The position numbers and the translations under genes were made by a program. A DNA stretch of 64,000 nucleotides. Source: Bradyrhizobium septentrionale. GTDB lineage: Bacteria; Pseudomonadota; Alphaproteobacteria; Rhizobiales; Xanthobacteraceae. The notes under the pieces are model-generated. The model worked only from the letters and a program-made list of their open reading frames with translations. It ran no database searches and was not told the DNA's origin. The DNA is taken from NCBI RefSeq assembly GCF_011516645.4, contig NZ_CP088285.1, forward strand, positions 558,001 to 622,000, in the 5' to 3' direction. This document shows positions 53,940-62,997 of the stretch, one piece after another (position 1 is the stretch's first letter; the number at the start of each line of letters is the position of its first letter).

Positions 53940-54680
53940 TCACTTCGAGAGCACGGACCAATGGTTGACGTCAAAGCTTAGTCCGCCGGGGGACGAGGTG
54001 ATCTCAACGCCGTATTGGACGCTGCCGACGGTTATGTCCCCAAAATATCCTTTCGACTTTATCCATTGCAGGATACTCTTGATATCCACGGTCTCGCTGT
54101 TGGTCTTGGAAGTGCGCAGGAACGAGATAACCTTGTGTTTGTTCCAGCCTTCAAACACGTTCCAAGTCGCTCCGCCCACACTGACGCTTGTGTAGACTGG
54201 GATCGCGGCAGTCCCTGACGAATTATACTTGTAAGAAATGGGTTTAACATCGCCGCTTCCATCGGGATTCCCGGTGTAATTGGTCCAAAGCATTATTTCG
54301 TAGGCATTTGAGCTGTCCCAGATATCGTAGGCGAAGTTCCAGCGGCCGCCAGTCGGGACGCTCTGATTGAAGCTTGAACTCAGGTTGTTGATCGCGCTCA
54401 GCGGTTTTCCAACATTGAAAGCCTCGTGGGGATAGCTCTTGATGCCGCCGGTATCAGGTTGGTTCGACCACAAGCTCCATTGATTGACCGAATGCACCGA
54501 GATCGTTTGAGGTCCAGCACCTTGACCATACACGTCGTTGTTCCAGGAATAGCCATTAAGGGAAAAATTGCCGTATTGATCGCTCGAACTCCAGATCGGC
54601 GCTTTCGCAGATGCTGGGAATAACGCAATCATTGCCGCAAAAGGCAGCGCAAGTACTTTCATCTTCGACAACTTAAACAT
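53940..54680 (-). CDS. GH12-family endoglucanase, secreted
   Basis: 246 residues from ATG 54680 (GGAG nine bases upstream). The signal peptide is KVLALPFAAMIALFPASAKA. The beta-jelly-roll core has NFSLNGYSWNNDVYGQGAGP then QTISVHSVNQWSLWSNQPDT. The catalytic Glu pair is in AYEIMLWTNYTG (nucleophile, IMLW) and in VQYGVEITSSPGGLSF (acid/base, GVEI). These are GH12 (clan C) cellulase landmarks. It would cut beta-1,4-glucan of plant walls. The frame is open far upstream, but that part is IS3 debris. Symbiotic Bradyrhizobium strains carry GH12 genes (gunA-like), one reported to be type III secreted. Here a classic signal peptide is present and I see no tts box. Confidence 0.85.
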   Translation of the reverse strand: MFKLSKMKVLALPFAAMIALFPASAKAPIWSSSDQYGNFSLNGYSWNNDVYGQGAGPQTISVHSVNQWSLWSNQPDTGGIKSYPHEAFNVGKPLSAINNLSSSFNQSVPTGGRWNFAYDIWDSSNAYEIMLWTNYTGNPDGSGDVKPISYKYNSSGTAAIPVYTSVSVGGATWNVFEGWNKHKVISFLRTSKTNSETVDIKSILQWIKSKGYFGDITVGSVQYGVEITSSPGGLSFDVNHWSVLSK

Positions 54681-54830
54681 TCTAATCTCCACCTGAGACC
54701 CGCCCGCCAGCGAACCAAAAGTAAGCAAAAGTGATGCCAATCCCAGTGAGGTGGTCCCGGTCGTCTGAGCAGATTTTCCGCGTCGATAAGTAGAGCCTTT
54801 GCCAAGGCTAGGACGTCCAGCGCTGCGACC

Positions 54831-54965
54831 CTGGCGTATCGACCGTTGCACGCGCTTGCGATTGACCTGAAGCGCCTCAGCTTTCAGCATTGCAGTCATT
54901 CGTTGCGAGGCCAGGAACGACCAGCCGGTGAACAACTCGTCGATCCGCCGCATCAGGGCAAGGTC
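54831..54965 (-). pseudogene. IS3-family OrfB fragment
   Basis: DLALMRRIDELFTGWSFLAS then QRMTAMLKAEALQVNRKRVQ is the N-terminal HTH_21 portion of an IS3 OrfB (L-x-x-M-R-R-I-D-E-L start, N-R-K-R-V-Q-R end). It is from a different IS3 type than copies 1 and 2. The rest is missing; the fragment lies immediately upstream of the GH12 promoter region. Confidence 0.6.
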
Positions 54966-55225
54966 GTTGTCGCTGCCATAACATTGAGAGGCTGCGTTGA
55001 TGCCTGCTCGGGCACGGCTTCCAGCGCGTTCTTTACCTTCAGTGCCGCGTCGATCTCCTGTCGACTGACAGACTGTCTGAGTTGAAACCAATGTCGGCAC
55101 CTCGACACGGCGCGCCACTACGAAATGCCTTCAGAGGCTGCGAATTCAGTTCGGCACGCGGCTTGCTCCGTTCACAACACTCACCGATAACAGTGCGGTG
55201 ATCTTCGGGGTGAACTCGTCGCGCG

Positions 55226-55802
55226 CTAGCGTCTAGCCTGCCCCGACGGTGTGCTGTGCTGCGATAGGTATCGGCCGATCGAGGCACGAGCTTCGCTGAC
55301 GTTCTCGTAGGCCCGCAGATAAACCTCCTCGTATTTGACGCTGGGCCACAGCCGCTCGACGAACACGTTGTCCCGCCAGGCGCCCCGGCCGTCCATACTG
55401 ATGGCGATGCCGTTGTCGGTGAGCACGCCGGTGAGCGCCGCGCCGGTGAACTGCGAGAGAAGATCTCCGGTTTGCCGTGACGGGCCAGGGCATCTTCGAG
55501 TGTCGCGACGCAGAATGCAGCCTCCATGGTGATCGACAGCCGCCACGACAGAACCCGGCGGGTCGCCAGTCCAGCACCACGGGCAGATAGACGAAGCCTC
55601 GCGCCATCGGGATGTAGGTGATGTCCATCGCCCAGCCCTGGTTCGGACGCGTGATCTCGATACCGCGCAGCAGATACGGATAGATCTTGTGGCCGGGCTC
55701 GGGTTGGGTGGTGCGCGGACGGCGGTAGAGCGCCTCTATCCCCATCCGCCGCATTAGCGTTCTGACATGCCGGCGGCCGATCTTGCATCGGTAGCCAGCA
55801 GG
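55226..55802 (-). pseudogene. Older IS3 orfB, 3' part, with frameshifts
   Basis: Minus-strand pieces: AGYRCKIGRRHVRTLMRRMG then GHKIYPYLLRGIEITRPNQG, WAMDITYIPMARGFVYLPVV (first Asp), a frame change near TRRVLSWRLSITMEAAFCVA, then KPEIF followed directly by SQFTGAALTG (the NTDQG block with the second Asp is lost), then RDNVFVERLWPSVKYEEVYL (Glu). So at least two frame changes and a small deletion. Its 5' part lies at 57173-57345 on the other side of IS3 copy 2, which was inserted here. Confidence 0.75.
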
Positions 55803-55893
55803 CCTAGAGCTGGCTCCGCAAATTCGGACAGTAGCTTGAGTGGATTTTCTGCCTGACAGCGGCGAGGATTCTTGCCGCGAATCAGGAGCGAAG

Positions 55894-56199
55894 ATGACGA
55901 AGAAGAGCCGCCGGATGCATTCTCCGGCATTCAAGGCGAAGGTTGCTTTGGCTGCGGTCAAAGGCGACAAGACGCTGGCGGAGCTGGCGCAACTGTTTGA
56001 TGTTCATCCGAACCAGATCACGATCTGGAAAAACCAGCTCCTGGAAGGCGCCGCCGGCGTGTTTGGGCATGACAAGGCGTCGGCCGAGACGCCGGTCGAT
56101 TTGAAGGCGTTACATGCCAAGATCGGCGAGCTGGCGTTGGAAAACGATTTTTTGTCCGGCGCGCTCACCAAGGCGGGCCTGCTGAGCGCAAAGCGATGA
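55894..56199 (+). CDS. IS3-family transposase OrfA (copy 2)
   Basis: 101 residues: HTH HSPAFKAKVALAAVKGDKTL, then AELAQLFDVHPNQITIWKNQ, and a zipper ending GELALENDFLSGALTKAGLL. Full length compared with copy 1, which lacks two residues in the zipper. The candidate slippery site T TTT TTG is present at the same codons. The stop overlaps orfB (ATGA). Confidence 0.9.
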   Translation: MTKKSRRMHSPAFKAKVALAAVKGDKTLAELAQLFDVHPNQITIWKNQLLEGAAGVFGHDKASAETPVDLKALHAKIGELALENDFLSGALTKAGLLSAKR

Positions 56200-57023
56200 T
56201 CGACCGCGGTCATGATCTTTCTATCGTGCGCCAGGCGAAGGTCCTGAAGCTGGCTCGCAGCACGGTCTACTATGAACCTCGGCCAGTTTCGGCCGAGGAC
56301 CTTGCCTTGATGCGTCGGCTCGATGAGCTGCATCTCGATTATCCCTTCGCGGGAGCGCGTATGCAGCGATCGTTGCTGCGGCGGGAGGGCGTATACGCCG
56401 GTCGCCGCCACATCGCGACGCTGATGAAGCGCATGGGGATCGAGCCGGTCTATCGTCGCCCGAACACGAGTAAGCCGGCACCGGGTCACAAGATCTACCC
56501 GTACCTGTTGCGCGGATTGAAGATCGAGCGGCCCGACCAGGCGTGGGCAATGGACATCACCTACATTCCGATGCGGCGTGGCTTCGTCTATCTCGCGGCG
56601 GTCGTCGATGTGTTCAGCCGACGGGTCCTGGCCCATCGCGTCTCGATCACAATGGAGGCGGCCTTCTGCGTCGAAGCGGTCCAGGAGGCGTTGGCGAAGC
56701 ACGGCAGGCCCGAGATTTTCAACACGGACCAGGGCAGCCAGTTCACCAACCTCGAGTTCACCGATGTGCTGCTGGACGCGAAGATCGCCATCAGCATGGA
56801 CGGCAAGGGCGCCTGGCGCGACAACGTGTTTGTCGAGCGGCTCTGGCGCACGGTCAAATACGAAGAAGTTTATCTCCGCGCCTACGACAGCGTGTCCGAG
56901 GCGCGAGCGTCAATTGCCAAGTATCTGGCCTTCTACAATCAGGGACGCCCTCACTCGAGCCTTGACGGGCGCACGCCCGACGAGGCTTACTTCGGCACGC
57001 AAGCTATGGTGATGGCCGCATGA
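56196..57023 (+). CDS. IS3-family transposase OrfB (copy 2)
   Basis: 275 residues, integrase core intact: D in AWAMDITYIPMRRGFVYLAA, D in IFNTDQGSQFTNLEFTDVLL, E in RDNVFVERLWRTVKYEEVYL. About 90 percent identical to OrfB of copy 1 by eye. The tail FYNQGRPHSSLDGRTPDEAY is complete. Probably active together with its OrfA. Confidence 0.92.
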   Translation: MIDRGHDLSIVRQAKVLKLARSTVYYEPRPVSAEDLALMRRLDELHLDYPFAGARMQRSLLRREGVYAGRRHIATLMKRMGIEPVYRRPNTSKPAPGHKIYPYLLRGLKIERPDQAWAMDITYIPMRRGFVYLAAVVDVFSRRVLAHRVSITMEAAFCVEAVQEALAKHGRPEIFNTDQGSQFTNLEFTDVLLDAKIAISMDGKGAWRDNVFVERLWRTVKYEEVYLRAYDSVSEARASIAKYLAFYNQGRPHSSLDGRTPDEAYFGTQAMVMAA

Positions 57024-57172
57024 CCGTCGCCGACGATTTTGTCGTCGCTCTGGTCGGGCTACGCCCTCCCGACGCAACGACAAAATCGTAAGGCCCCGCG
57101 TTCAGCATAACCCGGCAGGAATCCACTTAAATCCCGCGGGGCGCTGTCCAAACAACCGGCGCCAGCTCTCCT

Positions 57173-57398
57173 CGCAGCATTCGCGAACCGGCGAAGGGAA
57201 ACTACAGATGCAGCCGGTCGAGCCGTTGCATCAGCGCGAGGTCTTTGGGCGGCACTGGACGGGGCAGATAGTAGACGCTGCCGCGGCTGATGTTCGGAGC
57301 TTCCGCCTGCTTGGGGATCGGCAGATCGTGTGCACGGTCGATCATCGCTTTGCGCTCAGCAATCCCGCCTTGGTGAGCGCTCCTTCTAAAAAAACTAT
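57173..57398 (-). pseudogene. Older IS3: orfA end and orfB start
   Basis: Minus strand from 57398: FLEGALTKAGLLSAKR is the end of orfA, whose TGA overlaps the orfB ATG at 57345. orfB reads MIDRAHDLPIPKQAEAPNIS then PPKDLALMQRLDRLHL, an in-frame TAG (57202-57204, where related copies have Glu or Asp), then FPFAGSRMLRG up to the insertion site. So this element had at least one nonsense mutation as well as the later nested insertion. The orfA upstream of FLEG is lost where the IS110 5' region starts. Confidence 0.7.
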
Positions 57399-57399
57399 G

Positions 57400-57621
57400 C
57401 GCGGCGCTGCGCTCCCCCTGTGGGATAGAAACGGGCCGGCGCTAGATTGCCGACCGGAAGGGAGCGGCCGATACGATTTTGGTGGCACGTTACCCCGCTA
57501 AAAAACCTGGCCATGGGTTGTTGCGCACTTGAGAGTGGTGACGCCATCCGGTGATCCCGTTTAAGAATCTGACCAATAGCGCGACCCAGCCCTTCCACCG
57601 CGGTCAGCAGGAGGACTGGAT
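57400..57621 (+). ncRNA. 5' non-coding region of the IS110 element (candidate bridge RNA)
   Basis: 222 nt between the older IS3 and the IS110 start, with the GC-rich GGGATAGAAACGGGCCGGCG segment typical of an IS110 left end. In IS110-group elements the bridge RNA comes from this 5' region. I see the ribosome site AGGAGGACTGGAT just before ATG 57622. RNA limits unknown. Confidence 0.35.
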
Positions 57622-58671
57622 ATGAACCCCAAAAGATCGAAGTCGAGGAACGGTGGTAAGATGCCGATGGTGCACCCGAACGCGCGTGCCATCGACGTCG
57701 GAGCGACTATGCACATGGCTGCTGTGAGGGCAGATCGCGCACCGGAGCCAGTCCGCAGCTTCGGTACCTTCACGACCGATCTGCATCGGCTGGTCGACTG
57801 GTTTACTCAATGCGGCGTCGAGACCGTCGTCATGGAGTCGACCAGCGTCTACTGGATTCCCATTTTCGAGCTTCTCGATCCCTGGGGATTTAGCGTGTTT
57901 CTTGTCAACGCGCGATGCCAAGCCCCTGCCGGGGCGCACGACCGATGTCAGCGATGCGCAATGGCTGCAGCGGCTCCATTCATTTTGGTTCCTGCGGGCC
58001 AGCTTTCGGCCCAAAGGGAAGATTGCCGAGCTACGAGCCTACGTGCGTCAGCGCGAGCGTCTGCTGGAGTACGTGGCCTCACACATCCAGCATATGCAGA
58101 AGGCCTTGACGGAGATGAATCTTCAGCTGCACTACGTTGTCGCCGACATCACCGGCGCGACCGGCCTGCGTGTCATACGCGCGGTCCTTGCAGGCGAGCG
58201 CGATCCGGAGGCGCTGGCGTGCTTGCGCCATTACAGTTGCCACTCCAGCGCCGAGACGATCGCGAAGGCGCTCACCGGAAGCTATCGCGCCGAGCATCTG
58301 TTTGCGCTCGAGCAAGCACTTGCGCTTTACGACGCCTACCGCGAGAAGGCATCTGCCTGCGACGCCCGGATCGAAGCCGTGTTGAAGAAACGGAGCATCC
58401 ATCGCGGTCATGGCCATGGATCAGCGCCGCGGGCCTCGCGGCGTCGAACATCACCACGATCGACGGCTTCGGTTCTTACCTCTCGCTGAAGCTGATCGCT
58501 GAATGCGGCGACGACCTCTCCCCGTGGCCAAGTCCAAAGCATTTTACCTCCTCGCTGGGACTGGCGCCGAGTAACACTTATCGCACTGTTCAGGTTTGCG
58601 GACCAGCTCAGCTGCCCATGCCGGCAGATGCGGAGCAGGCGATTAAATGTGCTCCAACGCACCTCCGTTGA
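57622..58671 (+). pseudogene. IS110-family transposase, frameshifted
   Basis: The start MVHPNARAIDVGATMHMAAV (first Asp), then VETVVMESTSVYWIPIFELL (Glu), is normal IS110. At about 57912 a one-base loss moves the rest into another frame: KPLPGRTTDVSDAQWLQRLH (two Asp), FRPKGKIAELRAYVRQRERL. Near 58400 it returns to the first frame, GLAASNITTIDGFGSYLSLK then FTSSLGLAPSNTYRTVQVC, which is the C-terminal domain but without the serine-containing end. A segment between is missing and the C-terminus is truncated. The element is dead. Confidence 0.8.
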
Positions 58672-58829
58672 GGGAAGATCAACGCCAACTCTGAGCAGTG
58701 GGCATTAGCACCAAGTACACTCTACGCTCCGCTTGTGCATTGAGGTCACCTGTTCAACCGCGACGACGTCTGATCAGCCCACCCGGGCGGCTCAGTTCAT
58801 GGATCACCCATGCAAAAACTTTGAAACCA

Positions 58830-59051
58830 ATGAACAGCCGACACATTGAAGATGAGTACGACCGCGAGGAAGCCAAGGCGACTGCAGTGGCACTTGACCT
58901 CACGCCCGATGAGCTAAATGAAATCGAGTACGTGATACACGAGATCGCCAACGACGACGGACTGGTTTACGGATACGGCGTAGAGATCAAAAAGGAGCAC
59001 CGCAGCACATCCTCGACAAGGTTCCGCGGCTGCCCAGGCGCGGCAACTTAG
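58830..59051 (+). CDS. Hypothetical protein, probably frameshifted
   Basis: ATG 58830 opens MNSRHIEDEYDREEAKATAV and ALDLTPDELNEIEYVIHEIA, an acidic helical protein of about 55 credible residues. The remainder of this frame is Ser/Arg-rich. In the neighbouring frame a good continuation appears (APQHILDKVPRLPRRGNLVL, then IHLRGYAHDADQDQMEKEMA to about 59200), so one base change near 58996 may have split a gene of about 120 residues. Family unknown. It lies between the dead IS110 and IS1182 copy 3. Confidence 0.45.
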   Translation: MNSRHIEDEYDREEAKATAVALDLTPDELNEIEYVIHEIANDDGLVYGYGVEIKKEHRSTSSTRFRGCPGAAT

Positions 59052-59380
59052 TGCTGATCCATTTGCGCGGATACGCCCACGACGCAGACCAAGATCAAAT
59101 GGAAAAAGAGATGGCGAGAATTGCCGATCACAAAGGGAAGCTCTACAACGTTGCTACGGATGAAGTGGTTACTTCTCGACGCATGGCCACCCACGAGGGG
59201 GCGGCCAAGATGGGGTGTGGACGGTTGAAGGCGCACCGGCGTTGTAGTGACCTAACCGATCTTAGGGCCCGGAGAGGAATAAACGGCGCGCGACTTCGAC
59301 CCTGCCGGATATGAGGGTACTCAGGACTGAACGTCCGCGCCGCGAGTCCGATGCGGGCGACCCTTCCCATGTCGTCCTAG

Positions 59381-60824
59381 GAGCTTGTCTGGATAGTCGC
59401 TGTTCAAATCTGGTCGGGTCTGATTCAACATTGGGCGATGAGCAAGTATTTTCGGCCTTGGAACATCGATCAGACGCTGCTTCTGCCGCCGAATGTGCAG
59501 GACTTCGTGCCGAAAGGCCATGTCTCGCGGTTTATGGTTGATCTGGTGCGGGAGAGCCTCGATCTCAGGGAGATCATGGGCAGCTATGTGAGCGGGCTTG
59601 GGCAGCCGCCGTTTGATCCGCGGATGATGGTGGCGCTGCTGCTGCATAGCTATGCGAGTGGGCTGTATTCGTCGCGTCGGATTGCCAAGGCCTGCCGGGA
59701 GCGGAACGATTTTGTGATGATCGTGGCGCTGGATGCGCCGGATTTTCGGACGATCAGCGACTTTCGCAAGCGACATTTGAAGGCGCTCGGCGCGCTATTC
59801 GTGCAGGTTCTGAAGTTGTGCGAGACGGCCGGGCTGGTCAAGCTCGGTCATGTCGCGCTGGATGGTACGAAGATCAAGGCGAACGCGTCGAAACACAAGG
59901 CGATGAGTTATGAGCGCATGAAGAAGCGCGAGGCGGAATTGAAGGCCGAGGTCGCTCGCATGCTGGCGGCCGCCGAGGCGGCGGATGCCTCGGAGGATGA
60001 GACTTTCGGCAACAGCGACGAACTGCCGGACTGGACCGTCGACAAGCAGAAACGGCTGGCGAAGATCCAGCAAGCGATGGCGGCGCTGGAAGCGGACGCC
60101 AAACTGGCGGCGGAGGAAGAGCGCCGCATCGAGGCCGAAAAGGAACAGCAGCGCCAGGCCGAAGGCCGCAAGAAGCCGGGCAAACCGGCGGCGCTGCCAT
60201 CGGAGGAACCCAATCCCAAGGCGCAACGCAACTTCACCGATCCGGAAAGCCGCATCATGAAGTCGAAGGATGGCTTCGTTCAGGCCTATAATGCCCAGGC
60301 GGCCGTCGATGCACATGCCCAGATCATTGTCGCGCAAGAACTGACCCAGCACGGCAGCGATCAGGGCCAGTTGGTGCCCCTGATCGAGGCCATCGAGAGC
60401 AATCTTGGCCGCAAGCCGCGGCAGGCCTCAGCGGATTCCGGCTACTGCAGCGAAGCCAATCTCGAAGCGCTCGACACACGCAGCATCGATGGCTATGTCG
60501 CGCCCGGACGCGCCAAGCACCCGACAGTAGCGAACGGAAAAGTCGGCGGCCCGCTGACACAGGCCATGCGAAAGAAGATCGACGATGGCGGCTTCGAAAC
60601 ACCCTACCGATTGCGAAAGCAAGTGGTGGAGCCGGTGTTCGGGCAGATCAAACAGGCAAGAGGCTTCCGCCAGTTCCTGTTGCGGGGCATCGAGAAAGTG
60701 CGCGCCGAGTGGACAATGATCTGCACCGTCCATAACCTCCTCAAGCTGTTCAACCTCGCAAACGCAGCCTGAGCCTGCTACTCTACAACAAATGCCCGTC
60801 ACGAAAACATATCTGGACGGGCTC
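59381..60824 (+). mobile_element. IS1182-family element, copy 3 (1444 bp)
   Basis: Inverted relative to copies 1 and 2, flanked by CTAG at 59377-59380 and 60825-60828. Differs from copy 1 at one synonymous base and from copy 2 at one base (the Glu/Asp change). Opposite orientation to copies 1 and 2 means recombination between them would invert 23-60 kb segments. Confidence 0.92.
59438..60772 (+). CDS. IS1182-family transposase (copy 3)
   Basis: 444 residues, identical in sequence to copy 1 by my reading, including KQVVEPVFGQIK with the catalytic Glu. Intact and likely functional. It can in principle act in trans on copy 2, whose own enzyme carries the Glu-to-Asp change. Confidence 0.93.
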   Translation: MSKYFRPWNIDQTLLLPPNVQDFVPKGHVSRFMVDLVRESLDLREIMGSYVSGLGQPPFDPRMMVALLLHSYASGLYSSRRIAKACRERNDFVMIVALDAPDFRTISDFRKRHLKALGALFVQVLKLCETAGLVKLGHVALDGTKIKANASKHKAMSYERMKKREAELKAEVARMLAAAEAADASEDETFGNSDELPDWTVDKQKRLAKIQQAMAALEADAKLAAEEERRIEAEKEQQRQAEGRKKPGKPAALPSEEPNPKAQRNFTDPESRIMKSKDGFVQAYNAQAAVDAHAQIIVAQELTQHGSDQGQLVPLIEAIESNLGRKPRQASADSGYCSEANLEALDTRSIDGYVAPGRAKHPTVANGKVGGPLTQAMRKKIDDGGFETPYRLRKQVVEPVFGQIKQARGFRQFLLRGIEKVRAEWTMICTVHNLLKLFNLANAA

Positions 60825-60828
60825 CTAG

Positions 60829-61308
60829 ACGGTTGCAAACGGACGCGCGGGAGAGAGCCGGATTTCGTGTAGCTTTCAATGAAGGCATTCTGCATCGGTT
60901 TGCCGGGTGCGATGTAATGCCAGACGACGCGGCTCTGAACGACCCCATGTCAGGATGGCGTTGTGCCCGCGATCCGTTGTTTGCAATGCTGAAGCGCCAC
61001 TTTGCAGCGGAAGGCGACCAGTGTGACACTTGTCCGGTGTCTTACAGGCGCGCCGCCTCTGTCAGCTTTCGGGCACACGCCATCGTCGCTCGAAAAACCA
61101 CTTCCCACAATCTCATCAGTAGCTTGAATTAAGGATCGTCTGGCATGCTTGTTGCTACTAAAGTGGACGTTTCTGCAGACGCCAGGAAACTATCTAGGTC
61201 GGAGAACGCCTCGCGCCTCGTGAAAGGCTGCACAGGCCGAACGTCCCGGCGGGAGCCCATGAGCATAGAAAGGCACTCGCTTGCCGATGGCGCAGGAGCA
61301 TTATTCCG
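60829..61308. other. Spacer with an IS3-type remnant
   Basis: On the minus strand at about 60925-60850 the frame VVWHYIAPGKPMQNAFIESY matches the W-H-Y-I-x-P-G-K-P-x-Q-N-A-F-x-E-S motif of IS3 integrases, so a short piece of a third IS3 type is left here. No other gene is credible until the M24 peptidase. A 99-codon plus frame from 60833 is antisense to that remnant. Confidence 0.55.
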
Positions 61309-62589
61309 ATGACGTCGCAACTTAATGTCAGTGAAGGTCCTAATGACAGTAAAGGCGTGGAGCTTGACATGACTGGGCTTTTGCTTCCAAGCCAATCCAA
61401 GAAGTTAATCAATCTGGATCGTCTCGACGCCGTCCTTGCGGCAGAGGGCATTGACGCTCTGGTGGCGAGTTCGCCGGAGAACGTGACCTACGCAAGTGGG
61501 TACTGGGCACTATCACAATGGATCAGACGGGGGCCTCAGACCTACGTCGTTATCCCCCGAAAAGGCCCCGAGCGATCTACCGTGGTGGCCTCAACTGCTC
61601 TGCTGGACCTGCTTGCCGACCAGAATGTCTGGGTACCCAATATCCGCAGGTTCGGCTACTTTGAGATGTATCGTACAGAGAAATTGCACAGCGGTGTTGA
61701 CGAGAAACTTTTGCACCTCTTGGGCCTGCCCGACGATGGGACGCCGGTCAAGGCGCTCGTCAAGGCGATGACCGACGCGGGCGCTGACAGGGGACGTATT
61801 GCAATTGACGAGCTCGGGCTCATGCCGGGCAATTGGGAAAGCCTGCAAGAGCTCCTGCCGAATGCGACACTCATCCCAGGTTCTGGCCTGTTCCGAAGAG
61901 TTCGCGCCGTCAAAACAGCTGAGGAAATTGACCGATTGCGATACGTCGCGCAAGTCGCCGAGCGCTCGATCCAAGCCGCGGTGGCGGAAGCGCGAGCTGG
62001 TATCACGGAAATCGAGATGGGGCGTTCGTTTCACCGGAAGACGGTCGAAAGCGATTGCGAGCCAGTGCTCGGCTGCATCGGCTTCGGTACGCGCAGTGCC
62101 ATGCCCAACGTACAACCATCTGAGGCTCGCTTGGTCGAGGGTGACATCATCCGATTCGACGTCGGCGGGCGCTTCAAGCATTACCGCGCCGATATTGCGC
62201 GGGTCGCCGTGTTCGGGGAACCGTCGGCAAAGATGAAATCATATCATCGCGCGCTACATCGCGGCGTTCAGGCTGCACTCGAAATGATTCAACCAGGTGT
62301 TAAGGCCGCAGACGTCTTCGCGCGAGCCGTCGACGTCACGCGGAAAGAAGGCATCAATCACTTTGCACGTTCGCATGTTGGACATGGCATCGGGATCGAT
62401 GGCTACGATCTGCCCGATCTTACGCCGACCAGTACAGACATCATTGAGAAGGGGATGGTAATCTGTGTAGAGACACCATATTACGAAACAGGCTGGGGTG
62501 GCCTGCAGGTCGAAGACGCGGTCGTCGTTCGCGAAGACGGAATCGAAACGTTCATGACCACTGATGGCAACTTGATTCTATCAAATTAA
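61309..62589 (+). CDS. M24-family peptidase (Xaa-Pro aminopeptidase-like)
   Basis: 426 residues. The N-terminal creatinase domain starts LDRLDAVLAAEGIDALVASS and holds ENVTYASGYWALSQWIRRGP. The C-terminal pita-bread domain has all five metal ligands: D in IIRFDVGGRFKHY, D in HYRADIARVAVFG, H in SHVGHGIGIDGYD, E in VICVETPYYETGW and E in LQVEDAVVVREDG. It hydrolyses Xaa-Pro-like amide bonds; some members act on ectoine (DoeA) or other non-peptide amides, so the substrate is open. ATG at 61309 is the first in frame; a later ATG at 61369 (MTGLLLPSQSKK) gives a more typical length. The next gene is 400 bp away. Confidence 0.85.
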   Translation: MTSQLNVSEGPNDSKGVELDMTGLLLPSQSKKLINLDRLDAVLAAEGIDALVASSPENVTYASGYWALSQWIRRGPQTYVVIPRKGPERSTVVASTALLDLLADQNVWVPNIRRFGYFEMYRTEKLHSGVDEKLLHLLGLPDDGTPVKALVKAMTDAGADRGRIAIDELGLMPGNWESLQELLPNATLIPGSGLFRRVRAVKTAEEIDRLRYVAQVAERSIQAAVAEARAGITEIEMGRSFHRKTVESDCEPVLGCIGFGTRSAMPNVQPSEARLVEGDIIRFDVGGRFKHYRADIARVAVFGEPSAKMKSYHRALHRGVQAALEMIQPGVKAADVFARAVDVTRKEGINHFARSHVGHGIGIDGYDLPDLTPTSTDIIEKGMVICVETPYYETGWGGLQVEDAVVVREDGIETFMTTDGNLILSN

Positions 62590-62997
62590 GGTCGAGCCGA
62601 ACTCGATCCCGAATAGCTGCGTTCTTGATGTTCGTTGGCTTGCGTCGCCACGATGATGGCCTGCTGCGCGGAGTTCAGGTCAGGACCGCGAGCAGCTGCC
62701 GCAGACAAGTGTTATTCCGAACGTCTACGAAGGACAGTTGTGGCCTGTTCACGCTCACAGCCGAAATGGTTCTCATGATCCTGATCGCGCAACTGCGAAG
62801 TCATTGCATTATGGCCCGGCTCTGGCTAGCCTACTTTGGACGGCTTCCGCAGCATCACCTTCAATCCGAGGCCAGGACTGCCCAAATGGTCCGGTAGCAA
62901 CTCGCGTATCCCCAAGTCTGGTAGGTGTCATCGGAGCCGACTTTTGCAATCATGAATGCTAGGCTGGGAGTAGGTGTTACCGGCTAGGCATTATTGG
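62590..62997. other. Spacer before the GHMP kinase gene
   Basis: No gene recognised. Short frames on both strands have no ribosome site. Confidence 0.45.

Larger units (their letters stand above)
55806..57169 (+). mobile_element. IS3-family element, copy 2 (1364 bp), nested
   Basis: Ends AGAGCTGG and CCAGCTCT flanked by the 3-bp direct repeat CCT (55803-55805 and 57170-57172). Removing it rejoins the older orfB: minus-strand CTGCGAGG plus CCTGCTGG. This duplication fixes the termini of this IS type, including copy 1. Confidence 0.88.

Noticed and set aside
54681..54800. tts box (type III secretion promoter) upstream of the GH12 gene
   Set aside because: No match to the tts-box pattern by eye, and the protein has a classic signal peptide.
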